NCBI GenBank assembly: GCA_963966185.1
Contig: CAWZYM010000019.1
Coordinates: 212,501-276,500 of the forward strand
Source of the DNA: Rhabditoides inermis
Lineage: Eukaryota; Nematoda; Chromadorea; Rhabditida; Rhabditidae
Length of the DNA stretch: 64,000 nt
Direction: 5' to 3'
Shown here: piece by piece, positions 21,235 through 31,968 of the stretch
Numbering within the stretch: position 1 is the stretch's first letter
How the letters are laid out: each line of letters begins with the position of its first letter
Notes under the pieces: generated by a model
Seen by the model: only the letters and a program-made list of their open reading frames with translations
Database searches by the model: none
What the model was told of the DNA's origin: nothing
Program-made: the position numbers and the translations under genes

Positions 21235-21985
21235 GAATTGTAATCAAATACATGTCCTATATATATATAGTTTATTCATATGAATTTTGGTGATAACACG
21301 GGACAAGAGAAGGAGATACAATAAGATGATCGGGAGGCACAGCAGCCCCCGTCGTCGGTCCGTATCCCTGCGACCCGGTACAACCGCACTCTCCCCAGAA
21401 ATCAGAGTTAACATGATCTATGTAGGGAAAGTGCAATCTCATCACCCGAAACTAGATAAAAGTGAGTGAGAAAAACGGTCTATATGTGCCGTTTGTCACC
21501 ACTTCTGAATAAGAGTTGCCCCAGCTTCATATTTTAGAGATTAGTGGAGTCTTGTATTTTAAGTGAACTGAAAATAGTGCCGTTTTTACTATGGAAATTT
21601 ATATGATTATTTAAGCTCTTTCTATATATTTATTAAACATAAGATCGTACAATGATTGTTCGCGGATAATCACAACTACTCAATGACTAACTGCACATGG
21701 GGAATGGAAACGCACGCAATGCAAAAAACGGTCCTCTGCCAGAGGGGAATCTCTCTCAATACCATGATTAATAGCTCGATTCATTTGATAAGCGCAATAT
21801 GTGTTTGTTTGTTTGCTGAAACGGGATATAAAAGCAATGAATCGGAGACCAGAATACGCCACGCAAATGGCGATCACAATATAAAGGGTGAGTGGAAGGC
21901 TGCCAGAGCAGAGTGTGAGCTGCTGCACGACCAGGGGCCTGGATAATGGAAGAATGGGCGGGACTCGAGGGGCGGGGCTTCTCCA
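21235..21985. other. Spacer between SH3 gene and NDRG tail (unit A)
   Basis: A non-coding, AT-rich stretch with an (AT)n block near 21260. Nothing recognisable is seen apart from short unsupported open frames. The same sequence recurs at 25589-26375, where it carries about 36 extra bases near 26284. Confidence 0.5.
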
Positions 21986-22507
21986 TCAGCACTCGTCCTC
22001 AGTGCGGGTGACGGCAACGGAAGAGTTGTACTGGCCGTTCTGTGTGTCGTGGATCTTCTTCATAAGCTTCACAACGTTCATCGTCGGGACTGAAAGGACC
22101 GAGTGAAAACTGTGAGCGAGAGACAGGAAGAAGGAGATAGAGATGAGAGAACCGAAAAAAGAAAGAGAGAGGAGGACACTAACAGAATCCGAGTCCCTGG
22201 AGGAAGAGCATCATCGATTCGGTGACGGCTTCCGGTCGGTCGTCGAGTACCAGGCCGCACGAGTCGGACACCTACAGACATGCCTCACTGTCCCCTCTGC
22301 CCTCTCGTCTCGTCTCTCTCTCACTCTCTCCCTCTCTCACTCTCTCCCTCTCTCACCTTGATCCAGTCGCTCTTGGACGGGTCGAGTCTGGCGTTCACGT
22401 CGACCGAGTCGTTGACGAATGCGCTGCCGGCTCCCACAATCTGCAGCACGGGAACCGAGAGCTGAGGGCCCTCCTGTCCGTCGCGAGACATCGAGATCGG
22501 CTGGCGG
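21986..22507 (-). pseudogene. Orphan 3' end of NDRG (unit A)
   Basis: A duplicate of the last three NDRG exons: the block with PQLSVPVLQIVGAGSAFVND, the block with CGLVLDDRPEAVTESMMLF, and the terminal block with MNVVKLMKKIHDTQNGQY. The frames are intact, but the remaining NDRG exons are absent because the duplication breakpoint (22551) falls in the next intron. Without a start or promoter it is presumably a dead fragment. The complete gene with the other copy of these exons is at 26376-29197. Confidence 0.9.
22313..22358. repeat. CT-rich tract in NDRG intron (unit A)
   Basis: A short CT-rich tract (TCTCTCACTCTCTCC motif repeated). The matching tract in unit B (about 26707-26737) is shorter. 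Confidence 0.8.
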
Positions 22508-22840
22508 CTGCAGCGAACAACATACACACAAGTAGCAAACAACATACACACGCCCGGCGGACGAGGTAGGAAACGTAATCATTGTTCGTATCACTGAAAT
22601 TACGAGTTCTGACCTAGACCGGTGGGTGGAAGCATCAGCAGTTCGCTCCTTTCCCCCCTACTCTGACGTACTCGTCGAGAAAACATTCCAGCCAACGGTA
22701 AGCTGCAACGTACACTATTTCCCTGGATATTGAGTTTTTGAGTTCTCTAGGTGGAGGACGAGGTTCGGGTGCGTGGCGGTTCGCGGGTGCGCGCGCTCTA
22801 CAGGGATGGGCAATGGTATATTTCTATTTCTATGCTCGCA

Positions 22841-22988
22841 ATAAGTTGGGGTAGATCAGACGAAGACGGAGAGTCAGCTCTAGGGCTCTAGGCAATAGCG
22901 CACAAAACCAGAGAGGCAGACATCTATGGCATCGTATTTTGAAGTGCAAGCGAGGTAGATCTAAAACTATCACTCTGTCGCAGGCTAT
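22841..22988. mobile_element. MITE remnant in SH3 gene intron (unit B)
   Basis: A counterpart of the 18622-18727 remnant that retains about 45 more internal bases (including GGCAATAGCGCACAAAACCA, which matches the collagen-intron copy). The insertion therefore predates the duplication, and unit A lost sequence afterwards. Confidence 0.75.
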
Positions 22989-24158
22989 ACGACCACACAG
23001 CTCCCACCCACACAGTCCCCTCACAGTCACACACACCCTTCCCAGGCTGTACGTCGAAACGCCGATCGGACGCGGATTCGTCCCGGAACACTACTGCAAG
23101 TTCTCATCGAAAATCAAAAGCGAACGCACGTCGGGTAGGAAAATTAGTTTTATGTGAATGATTAATATTTCTTTTAGAAATAGCACCCGAGTTTTCAGTT
23201 GTGCAGTCTGTCGCCGCCAGTCAAAGCGTGTCGCAGGTGTTGGGTTATGTCTTTGTTCGATCATCTTTTTATATATAGGTTCAACCAAACGATCCAAAAG
23301 GCGGCTTCGATCGAATGTGCGAGGCGCGAAAAGTGAAGATAAACCGGCGAGATGGGTTGGAGAAGCCGGGACGTGAGTGACATTGATATCTCTATCTCTG
23401 ACATCTATATCTATAGTGACGCTTACAAGTTTCAGCACGCGCCAAGCTTTCCCGTCGTGAATCTGCGCTCATTCGGAGCGAGCTGAAAAAGGTGCAGCGG
23501 ACGTGCGCCGCTCCAGCCGCCAAGGTGAGGTGCGCACTCTCGATCGTGAGAATCGCCAGACGCTTTCAGTTGCGCCGCGCCGAAACGTTCCACTTCGAGA
23601 GTCGCTGGGAGAAGTCGAACCTCGAGCGCTTCCTCGACAGTCTGCCAGTGAAGCGGCAGGAGGGAGACGAGTACGCAAAGGTGCGAGCCGGTTGGCGCAG
23701 ACTGTGCAGAGTGGCGTTGAGGTGGAGCTGGCGAGGTGCACAGTCGCCTACCACTTCGACGCGAGCAACGAGCAGGAGCTGTCTGTCATGGAGGCAGACC
23801 ACGTGAGACCGGCTGGCATCGCATTCCTCCCTCCCATCCCACACTGGTTTAGGTGATTGTGCTCAACGTCTCGGACCCTGACTGGTACTACTGTCGAGAC
23901 GTGATCGGCGCAGAGGGATTCGTACCTTCCAACTATCTCGACAATCCGCCCACTACTAATGCTCAATGTGAGTCATTTTCACAAAGATCACTTTACAAAA
24001 CTGACCGAACCGAACGGATGCTTGTGAATGGAAAAAAGAAAATGGAATGACTGGAAAAAAATCAACAACAAAAGTCAATGTATCATGTTGTAATCAAAAA
24101 TTTTTTATTACAGTTGGATGAAATTGTATTAGACTACGTTTGGTTAGATGTGTTTGAG

Positions 24159-25126
24159 TTAGAAGAGGGCGGCCACAGCAGCGGCAGCGAGGGTGAGAGC
24201 GGCGGCAGTAGTGGAGGCGGCAGGAGAGGTGAGAGCGCGGGTGGTGGCCTCGCCGCCACTCGATCCCTCGCCCTCCGCCAACGGCATAGACGTCGCACCA
24301 GACTCGTTGCCATTGCTCGTGTCCGTGCTGTTCCGACCACCATTGTTCGTGTTCGTGTTATTCTGGCCAGTGTTGGTGCTGTTCTGACCATCATTGATCG
24401 TGTCGCCCTCGTCGTCGGTAGTGTTGGGCACGGCTGGCTGGGGATTGAACACAGTTCCAGTGGCGTTGTTGGTGGCATACGTGGCCATGGCCTTTTGCGC
24501 GCCGAAGCTCAGCTTGTTGCCCTTGCTCGCACCGACCATCACCTCCTGCAATGTCGTCGTCGGTACCCCCCACCGAACAGTCACCCCGCCGCACCGTCAC
24601 TTTGTTCATATTGGCATCGGTGATATCGATCTCGGTCTGATCGCCCAGGAGTGCCTTGAGTTTAGTCTCGAGCTCGGCGAACTTCTCTTTGATATTGGCA
24701 TCGCAGTCCGCAGGCCCCATGAAGCAGCAACAAAGTACTTTCTTCCCGTCCTTCGTTAGCTTACACGTGTTGTTAATCTCCTGTAATTGTTTTATTGCGA
24801 TGGTAAGATGATTGTCATGTGTGATGTGAAGAAAACAAGCCCTCACATAATTGCAGTCCACTACGCACTGTCCAGTTGCATCACCATTAGTCAGTCCCCT
24901 GGCCGGATCAGTCGCCACTTCGAATTTGCAGTGCATTCTGTTAATAGTGCAATCCGCGAGAGTGAACTTGGTCGCTTCTGAAGTATCGACAGTTTTGAAG
25001 AATTCGTCAACATTGAACGAGACCTCCTTCCTTCCTGGAGACGGGACATTTTTTGGCGGGATCACCGGCGAAGGCGGCGGGAAGAGTGGCGAGGAGGAAG
25101 AGAGGCAGGAGGAGAGGCCGGGCCAT
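24159..25126 (-). CDS. Secreted Cys-rich protein with GPI-anchor-type C-terminus (copy B)
   Basis: A paralogue of the gene at 19898-20772, nested antisense in the corresponding intron of the truncated SH3 copy. The signal peptide, cysteine ectodomain and hydrophobic end are unchanged. It differs in the stalk before the GPI-type signal, where about 30 extra residues rich in Asn, Thr, Ser and Gly occur (NSTNTGQNNTNTNNGGRNST and onward). Several N-x-S/T sequons make a glycosylated stalk likely. Unlike the SH3 and NDRG pieces, the whole gene is contained in the duplicated unit, so both copies could be functional. Confidence 0.75.
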
Positions 25127-25588
25127 CGGGGCGGGCGAGGCAGGCAGGCGAGGGCTGACACACTGGATAGGCAGGGAAGGACGACGACGGGGTGATTCTT
25201 CACAGACCGATCCGCATTGCGCGCATAGGGAAATGAGGGCGACGGGCGGCGGACACGTGACGAGAGCATACAGGACGATGCAGATGTGGAAAAGCGCAAA
25301 GATTGAACAAATGACTCGAACACACATTCCCTTTCAGCGCTGTCCGAGACACGCTCTCTGGTCGCTATCGAAAACGTTGCGGCGCGATCGCCCATCGACC
25401 TCACCTTGCAAATAGGAGACATGCTCACCGCACATACCCCTCCGGTTTGTTTCATTTCATGTAGCTCTGGTTTTCAAATAGTGATCATGATGTTGCAGCT
25501 TCACGGCTGGCAGTGGGTGCGGAGAACGAGAGACGGCAGGGCAGGCTTCGCTCCGGCCGCCTCACTCGCACCTACCCACTCTCATTGA

Positions 25589-26375
25589 GAATTGTAATCA
25601 AATACATGTCCTATATATATATAGTTTATTCATATGAATTTTGGTGATAACACGGGACAAGAGAAGGAGATACAATAAGATGATCGGGAGGCACAGCAGC
25701 CCCCGTCGTCGGTCCGTATCCCTGCGACCCGGTACAACCGCACTCTCCCCAGAAATCAGAGTTAACATGATCTATGTAGGGAAAGTGCAATCTCATCACC
25801 CGAAACTAGATAAAAGTGAGTGAGAAAAACGGTCTATATGTGCCGTTTGTCACCACTTCTGAATAAGAGTTGCCCCAGCTTCATATTTTAGAGATTAGTG
25901 GAGTCTTGTATTTTAAGTGAACTGAAAATAGTGCCGTTTTTACTATGGAAATTTATATGATTATTTAAGCTCTTTCTATATATTTATTAAACATAAGATC
26001 GTACAATGATTGTTCGCGGATAATCACAACTACTCAATGACTAACTGCACATGGGGAATGGAAACGCACGCAATGCAAAAAACGGTCCTCTGCCAGAGGG
26101 GAATCTCTCTCAATACCATGATTAATAGCTCGATTCATTTGATAAGCGCAATATGTGTTTGTTTGTTTGCTGAAACGGGATATAAAAGCAATGAATCGGA
26201 GACCAGAATACGCCACGCAAATGGCGATCACAATATAAAGGGTGAGTGGAAGGCTGCCAGAGCAGAGTGTGAGCTGCTGCACATAAGCACACAGGAAGAA
26301 CGGGAAAACGAGAGCACAGACCAGGGGCCTGGATAATGGAAGAATGGGCGGGACTCGAGGGGCGGGGCTTCTCCA
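25589..26375. other. Spacer between SH3 copy and NDRG (unit B)
   Basis: The unit B counterpart of 21235-21985; AT-rich and without a recognised gene. It serves as the 3' flank of the complete NDRG gene and would carry its poly(A) signal. Confidence 0.5.
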
Positions 26376-29197
26376 TCAGCACTCGTCTTCAGTGCGGGTG
26401 ACGGCAACGGAAGAGTTGTACTGGCCGTTCTGTGTGTCGTGGATCTTCTTCATAAGCTTCACAACGTTCATCGTCGGGACTGAAAGGACCGAGTGAAAAC
26501 TGTGAGCGAGAGACAGGAAGAAGGAGATAGAGATGAGAGAACCGAAAAAAGAAAGAGAGAGGAGGACACTAACAGAATCCGAGTCCCTGGAGGAAGAGCA
26601 TCATCGATTCGGTGACGGCTTCCGGTCGGTCGTCGAGTACCAGGCCGCACGAGTCGGACACCTACAGACATGCCTCACTGTCCCCTCTGCCCTCTCGTCT
26701 CGTCTCTCTCTCACTCTCCCCCTCTCTCACTCTCTCACCTTGATCCAGTCGCTCTTGGACGGGTCGAGTCTGGCGTTCACGTCGACCGAGTCGTTGACGA
26801 ATGCGCTGCCGGCTCCCACAATCTGCAGCACGGGAACCGAGAGCTGAGGGCCCTCCTGTCCGTCGCGAGACATCGAGATCGGCTGGCGGCTGCAGCGAAC
26901 AACATACACACAAGTAGCAAACAACATACACACAAGTAGCAAAAAAAGCAAAACGAGATTGCTCATTATCCTCATAGCTGACAATGAGCAATCTCGGAGC
27001 AGAACAGAGAAGAGATGGAGAAGGAGATGGGAGCGGACGAGTGCGGGGTAAGAGGGAGTGAGAGAGAACGAGGCTCACTCACTTGAGGTAGCTCTCGACG
27101 AATGCGGCCAGGTTTCCGGGGTTGGGTAGGTGCTGGAAGTAGACGCGGTACTGGCGCACAATGTCCGGCGAGCACTCGTCGATGCGCCTGCAAACGACAC
27201 ACATGGAAACCTATATACAATAACAATACGACTCCATAATCGCTGAAATTCTAACATTGAATCCTCACCGTCCGAAGTGGTGCCACATGAGGTAGTCGAC
27301 TGTGAACGACGTCATTCCGGTTGTGCGCAGGTACTTCATGTTCATCTAAAAAAAACATTTGTTTGTTGTCCTAGTAATGGATTTCTAGCTCCTTGGCCAA
27401 AACACACTGTTCCTCTGTACAATCAGAACCTCGCATTCAATCGCATCAGTACTCGTTCACTCATTGTTTGCGTACATTAGCCGGCACCATCCCTTCTCCA
27501 CACACACACACAGAGCCTAGCCACCATACAACATCACTCAGTACACCTCTTCCCCCCTCTCTCTCTCTCTCTCTCTTCCACACTCTCTCGTTTGCTCTTT
27601 TCTATTCCTACGCACACATGTTCCGCGGACGCCTATTGCGGTCAGAAGACCCGAACAGCGCAGGGGGTATAGCTCAGTGGCAGAGCAATCGGCTGCAGTC
27701 CGATAGGTCCCCGGTTCAAATCCGAGTGCCCCCTAACGTTTTGCAAAATTTTGTGGAACATCGCAAACATTTCAAACACAATTGTGATCGTCTCAATGTC
27801 GAAATAAAAGCATGCAAGACTTTTAAGGCATTATTGATACCTTCTGGTATCCCCATTCAATCCATCCGGCCGGTGTGGCCACACAGTTGACGAGGATGAG
27901 CGCATCGAGACGGCGCTGGTTGAGAAGCTGCAAAACACTATATGTATTCCTCCCACAGTACAACGGTCTTCGTGTTCCGTGCAACCCCACCCGCATCATA
28001 AAACTTTTTTTAATCATACAAACTTTTCACTAGACTAGACAAAACTCGTAATATAAAACTTATAAACGGCATAAAAATATGAAAGTTGAGATGTTCGAAT
28101 CGATAATGGTAAGTGGGAGAGATGTTCGCTACGTTCCAGTAAAGCGGGGACGCGCGTGATAATGCCATAAAACGACCTTTTCCGTCCCTCCCTCGCACAC
28201 CCGCCGAGAATGAAAAGTGCAACTCTCGTTAGTGGGAAAAGCCCAGTGCCAGACATTTCGAACGAATTTGCCGAGATTATCAAATATGAAACACTCTACG
28301 CCTCACAAATAAGGTAATCAATACACTTCAGAACACAAGAAGCAATGCGTGACTCACTCGCGCCAGAAGACAAGAAACGGAGCGTAGTGGCGAGAACAAT
28401 GATACCATCAATCAATAACTGCTTAGAGAAGAGACTGACCGCGTAGCGGAGGAGGATGTTAGCGCCGACTCCGACGCCGAACGCGATGAAGTGCTTGAGG
28501 CTGAAGTGGTCGGCCACCACCTCGACGATCTTCGCCAAGCCGTCCATCGAAGGGTACTGCGCACTGAACACACGTCACTCATGAAACCCAATAAATATGT
28601 AATGGGAAACAATGTTATTATTGATTTGCAAGTGTGACTGACCCCTCCGGTAGTGGCTGCGCGTCCACCTCTTGGCCCGGCGCATTGATGTTGTAGATGC
28701 AGAACTGAACAAGTACGTCAATCAATAACTCAATATACTCACTCAATAACTCAATATACTTTGGAATTGGCATATACGTGGTACACCGAATGTTATATAT
28801 GGAATTGGTTACTGGAAACAAAACAATGCCATATAACAAGTACCTTCTCGGTAAACTCGGCTATGGACACGAACTGGAAAAAGTTCTGGAAGTTGGACTC
28901 GGCTGAAGCAAAGTTATGTTATGTTGAACACAGTTGAAACAATAAAATCAACAATTCAAACAACAAACGCACAGTCAAGTCCGAGATCGTGGAAGGTGAC
29001 GAGCGGGTGCTTGCTGCGGTCGCCGTAGATCGACACTTTCACTTTGCCGTACGCAGTGTCCACCTTCTCCTGAAAAAAATCATGAACATATTCACACGCA
29101 ATTCCACACAACGAACCTCCTGCATGTCGGGCGCGGGTCCGTTGTCGACGAGCGGTTGCATCTCGCGGGTGAACGGGTACAACTCCACCGATGACAT
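26376..29197 (-). CDS. NDRG-family protein (alpha/beta-hydrolase fold)
   Basis: A complete N-myc downstream-regulated-gene homologue of roughly 360 residues in about eleven exons. Landmarks: SSVELYPFTREMQPLV at the start; KVKVSIYGDRSKHPLVTFHD; YNINAPGQEVDAQPLPEG; ADHFSLKHFIAFGVGVGANI (the nucleophile-elbow position, with Gly/Val instead of a catalytic Ser); LDALILVNCVATPAGWIEWG; DYLMWHHFGR; then PVLQIVGAGSAFVNDSVD and the terminal MNVVKLMKKIHDTQNG. The missing nucleophile agrees with NDRGs being non-enzymatic; vertebrate members act in stress responses, trafficking and differentiation. The ATG follows GTTATAG directly, suggesting trans-splicing. Intron 27346-27840 contains an antisense tRNA-Cys. 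The last three exons lie in duplication unit B. Confidence 0.92.
27552..27575. repeat. CT microsatellite in NDRG intron
   Basis: A short CT-dinucleotide run about 90 bases upstream of the tRNA-Cys gene. Confidence 0.8.
27663..27734 (+). tRNA. tRNA-Cys (GCA)
   Basis: A 72-nt intronless tRNA with a full cloverleaf. The acceptor stem GGGGGTA pairs with TGCCCCC (one T-G pair), the D stem is GCTC/GAGC, and the anticodon stem ATCGG/CCGAT encloses loop CTGCAGT with anticodon GCA at 27695-27697. The T loop is TTCAAAT, and the discriminator base is T. The T stem CCCGG/CCGAG has one C-A mismatch at its second pair. Boxes A and B are present, and TTTT follows at 27739-27742 as a Pol III terminator. It lies antisense inside an NDRG intron. 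Confidence 0.96.
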
Positions 29198-30245
29198 CTA
29201 TAACCTAGTCTCATTCATATACGTATATGACATCACAATTAGAAGATAAATTGCGCATCATGCACGCACGAGCGAGGCACTATAAGTGACCAACTGAGCA
29301 TGATTCATAACTTTTCTCGCAGTAAACTGAACTGGGCGGAGCGCCAAGTAGTGATTAGTGGTGTGTGAATGAAGACAATGTGAAATACTGTGAAGAAAAA
29401 GAGAACAAGAAAGCAAATTTATAATAACCAAATAAGGAAACAGTTGTTTACGTTTCGCTGCCGCACCGCCGCACCACAGTAATCGATATATATATCACGC
29501 ACTCTTACTGCACTGAACCACACATACGTCACACGTGAAACCGTTATCACAGAGTGTACTGTGATAACTACGATTTTATACGTTTACTTGATAGAATAAT
29601 TGTCGATAAACATTTATGAATGAATGTAATTTGACAAGACAAAGGGTGAGTGGCTGATTCATAACTAGCAGCAATCATCGATGACGATTCCAAACACACA
29701 TGACCTTTTGCGGCGATCCAAACGACCGATAGTAACCGGATCTCTTCCTATTAGCAACTCACACAGGTAGGTATATGGATCGATATAACAGGTAACGCTC
29801 ACCGCCAAAACGAACACAACCTTATCTTGCTCACTTATCATACGCTTTAAAAATAGCAACTCTCCGGTATGACTTTTGATTATTTATTCAATCATACAAG
29901 TATTCGAATTTCATATGTTAACTTACAATTAACTCATAACATACAAAACATATTTGGGGTCAACACCGGTAGGCTAGGTGAGTAGCTCATCCGCCTCTTA
30001 CTGTAATAGAAAGACGGTGCACAATCGAGGTTGTTACGAGTTAGGGATGAAAAAGTAAGATCTGGGTTCTCCGAGAAATACAAGTATGCAAAACCTATGC
30101 AGCACAAACAACAGCTTTGGATCTAGAAATACTTAACAAACAATCACTACAAAACATACAAAGTGATACGAGCGTCAGTTAAATTGCGACGCATACAAGA
30201 CACGTCAATGAAACGTAATGCGCAGGCTAGTGACGAGTGCATTGA
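29198..30245. other. Spacer upstream of NDRG, downstream of BRWD gene
   Basis: About 1 kb without a recognised gene. The right part is the 3' flank of the BRWD gene and the left part the NDRG 5' region, ending with an acceptor-like CTATAAC (minus-strand GTTATAG) at 29198-29204. A stretch at about 29955-30050 faintly resembles a tRNA-derived sequence but does not fold as a tRNA. Confidence 0.5.
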
Positions 30246-31925
30246 TCAGTACCCCCTGGTGGTCCTCCTCTGCAGCCTTCCTCGCTGGCTGACCCTCTGC
30301 GTCTCCTCCTCCTCGCTCTCCTCGTCGTAGTTGACTGCTGCCCTTCTGGCAGATGTGCGAAGAGACCTGCCCCCAGATCGGGCCGGCGGCGAGCTGCGCA
30401 CACGCTTCCTGAATGACATCTTCGTGTAAAACACCTCTCTACTCAAACACTCACCTGCTTCCCCTTCCTGCTCTCTGTCTTCCATTGCGCACAGGCGAGC
30501 CACTCTCCTCTTCCTCCTCCTCACTGCTCCTCTGACGCTGTCTCTTCTTGGCCCTCTTTCTCTGCTGCGCCTCCTCCTCCGAATCAGTCGACTCGGCCTC
30601 ACTGCTGCTCCCTTCTCCTTCCTCCTCCTCCTCCTCTTCTTGCTGCACCTCCTCCTCCACGTGCTCCTCCTCCATGTCATCCACCAACTCTTGCAGTTCC
30701 TGCTGCACCTCCCTCCTCTCCGCCTCGTCTCGTCTGTTGCGAGTGCGCCTGTTTCTCCCACTGCGGCTCGTCTCCTCCTCATCCTCCTCCTCCTCTTCTT
30801 CCTCCACCACATCAGCAGCCCCCCGTCCATTCCTCTCCCTCCTCGCAGACCCGGCCCGAGTGGAGCGGCTACGCTGCGGTGACGGCTCTTCAATCATCCC
30901 TTCCTCCTCCTCCTCTTCAATCGCTTCCTAAACACAGCCGTTATCACAGTTGACCGTTGTAGAGTGGCATACCTGCATCCTCCTGGTGGCCCTCCTCTCT
31001 CTCGGCTCTCGCAGCGCCGGCTCCCTCCTCGCCGTCTCCTCCCCCCGCATCCTCCGCAGCTCCCCGCGGATCGTCGGCCCGTTCGCCAGCTCCCGGTAGA
31101 ACCCGGTCGGCGCGATCGCCCGTCCACTCTGCGACGTCGACGGCTGCTGCTGGTAGTCAGAGCTGAAATACACAAATCAGTCTCGGCTAGCAGATATGGA
31201 TCATATGGACCCTTTCTTGACTTGTCCACATCATCATTACCGCACGTACCTCCTGGTCTGGTACCCGCTGACATGCTGCTCCCTCTTCCTCAGTCGCCTG
31301 CTGCCCGCGCCTCCTCCCATCGTCGCCAGCATGTGCTGCGCCGCTTCGTACCGCTTCAGCACCGGATCCAGTTTCGACTCCAGCAGCCCACCAAACGATA
31401 TACTGTCGCGGTAGATCTGAATCGCAATGTTTTGAAAACAACCTTTATATGATTACACTCTTGTGGCAAAACGAAACTAACCGGCGATCGCTTGTTATCG
31501 ACACAGGTGCGCACCGTCTGGAGCAGCGCCTGCACCCTTTCGACCAAGTCGTGCGGGCTCGCAATCTCGCCCTTGTGCAGACTGTCGCGAATGGCGTGCA
31601 GGTCCTCGGTCTGTCCGAACAGCTCGTCGTTGTCCTCTCCAATGTGGAGCAGGTGGCGGGCGCTCGTCTCTCGCATGAGTGCGTCGACGAGTGCGCCCGC
31701 CTCGCGCACCCAGCCTCCGCCGCCGCCCTCCCTCGCCTCCCCTCCGTCGTCCGCGTCACCCGCCGACGCGGCGGCAGCTGCCAGGGTGGCCAGCTCGTGC
31801 AGCTCGCTACGGTTCCACTGCCTCCTCTTCCACTCACACAACTCCTCGTCACCCAAGTCGTGCATACGGTCGTAGTATTCCACCACACCCACGCTGGGCG
31901 CCTCACTGAAAACAAACGAGACATT

Positions 31926-31968
<43 letters not shown>

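Larger units (their letters stand above)
18337..22551. repeat. Tandem duplication, unit A
   Basis: The first of two direct copies of a 4.2-4.4 kb segment. It starts inside exon 1 of the SH3 gene and ends in an NDRG intron, within a 22-base direct repeat (ACAACATACACACAAGTAGC plus two bases). It contains most of the SH3 gene, the nested antisense GPI-type gene and the last three NDRG exons. By eye it is nearly identical to unit B apart from a few indels. Confidence 0.95.
22552..25588 (+). pseudogene. 5'-truncated copy of the three-SH3 gene (unit B)
   Basis: A second copy of the SH3 gene, near-identical to the first, but only the last 14 bases of exon 1 remain, so the ATG and upstream region are gone. 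All other exons and splice sites appear intact, with few substitutions (for example VQRNDPKG becomes VQPNDPKG). It could still be expressed by read-through from unit A with splicing into the phase-compatible second exon, or it may be a recent pseudogene. It contains a nested antisense GPI-type gene, as in unit A. Confidence 0.8.
22552..26933. repeat. Tandem duplication, unit B
   Basis: The second direct copy of the segment. It is about 167 bases longer than unit A through small indels: extra MITE sequence, an extra Asn/Thr-coding stretch, and about 36 bases near 26284. The right edge is where the NDRG intron continues with AAGTAGCAAAAAAAGC instead of jumping to the unit start. Confidence 0.95.

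Noticed and set aside
28700..28765. Short tandem copy of TCAATAACTCAATATACT in an NDRG intron
   Set aside because: Two copies only, with no array or spacer structure; ordinary slippage rather than a CRISPR or satellite.
29955..30050. tRNA-like stretch with TAGCTCATCCG and GGTTGTTACGAG
   Set aside because: No acceptor stem or T loop can be formed, and the B box is poor. At most it is a decayed tRNA-derived repeat.
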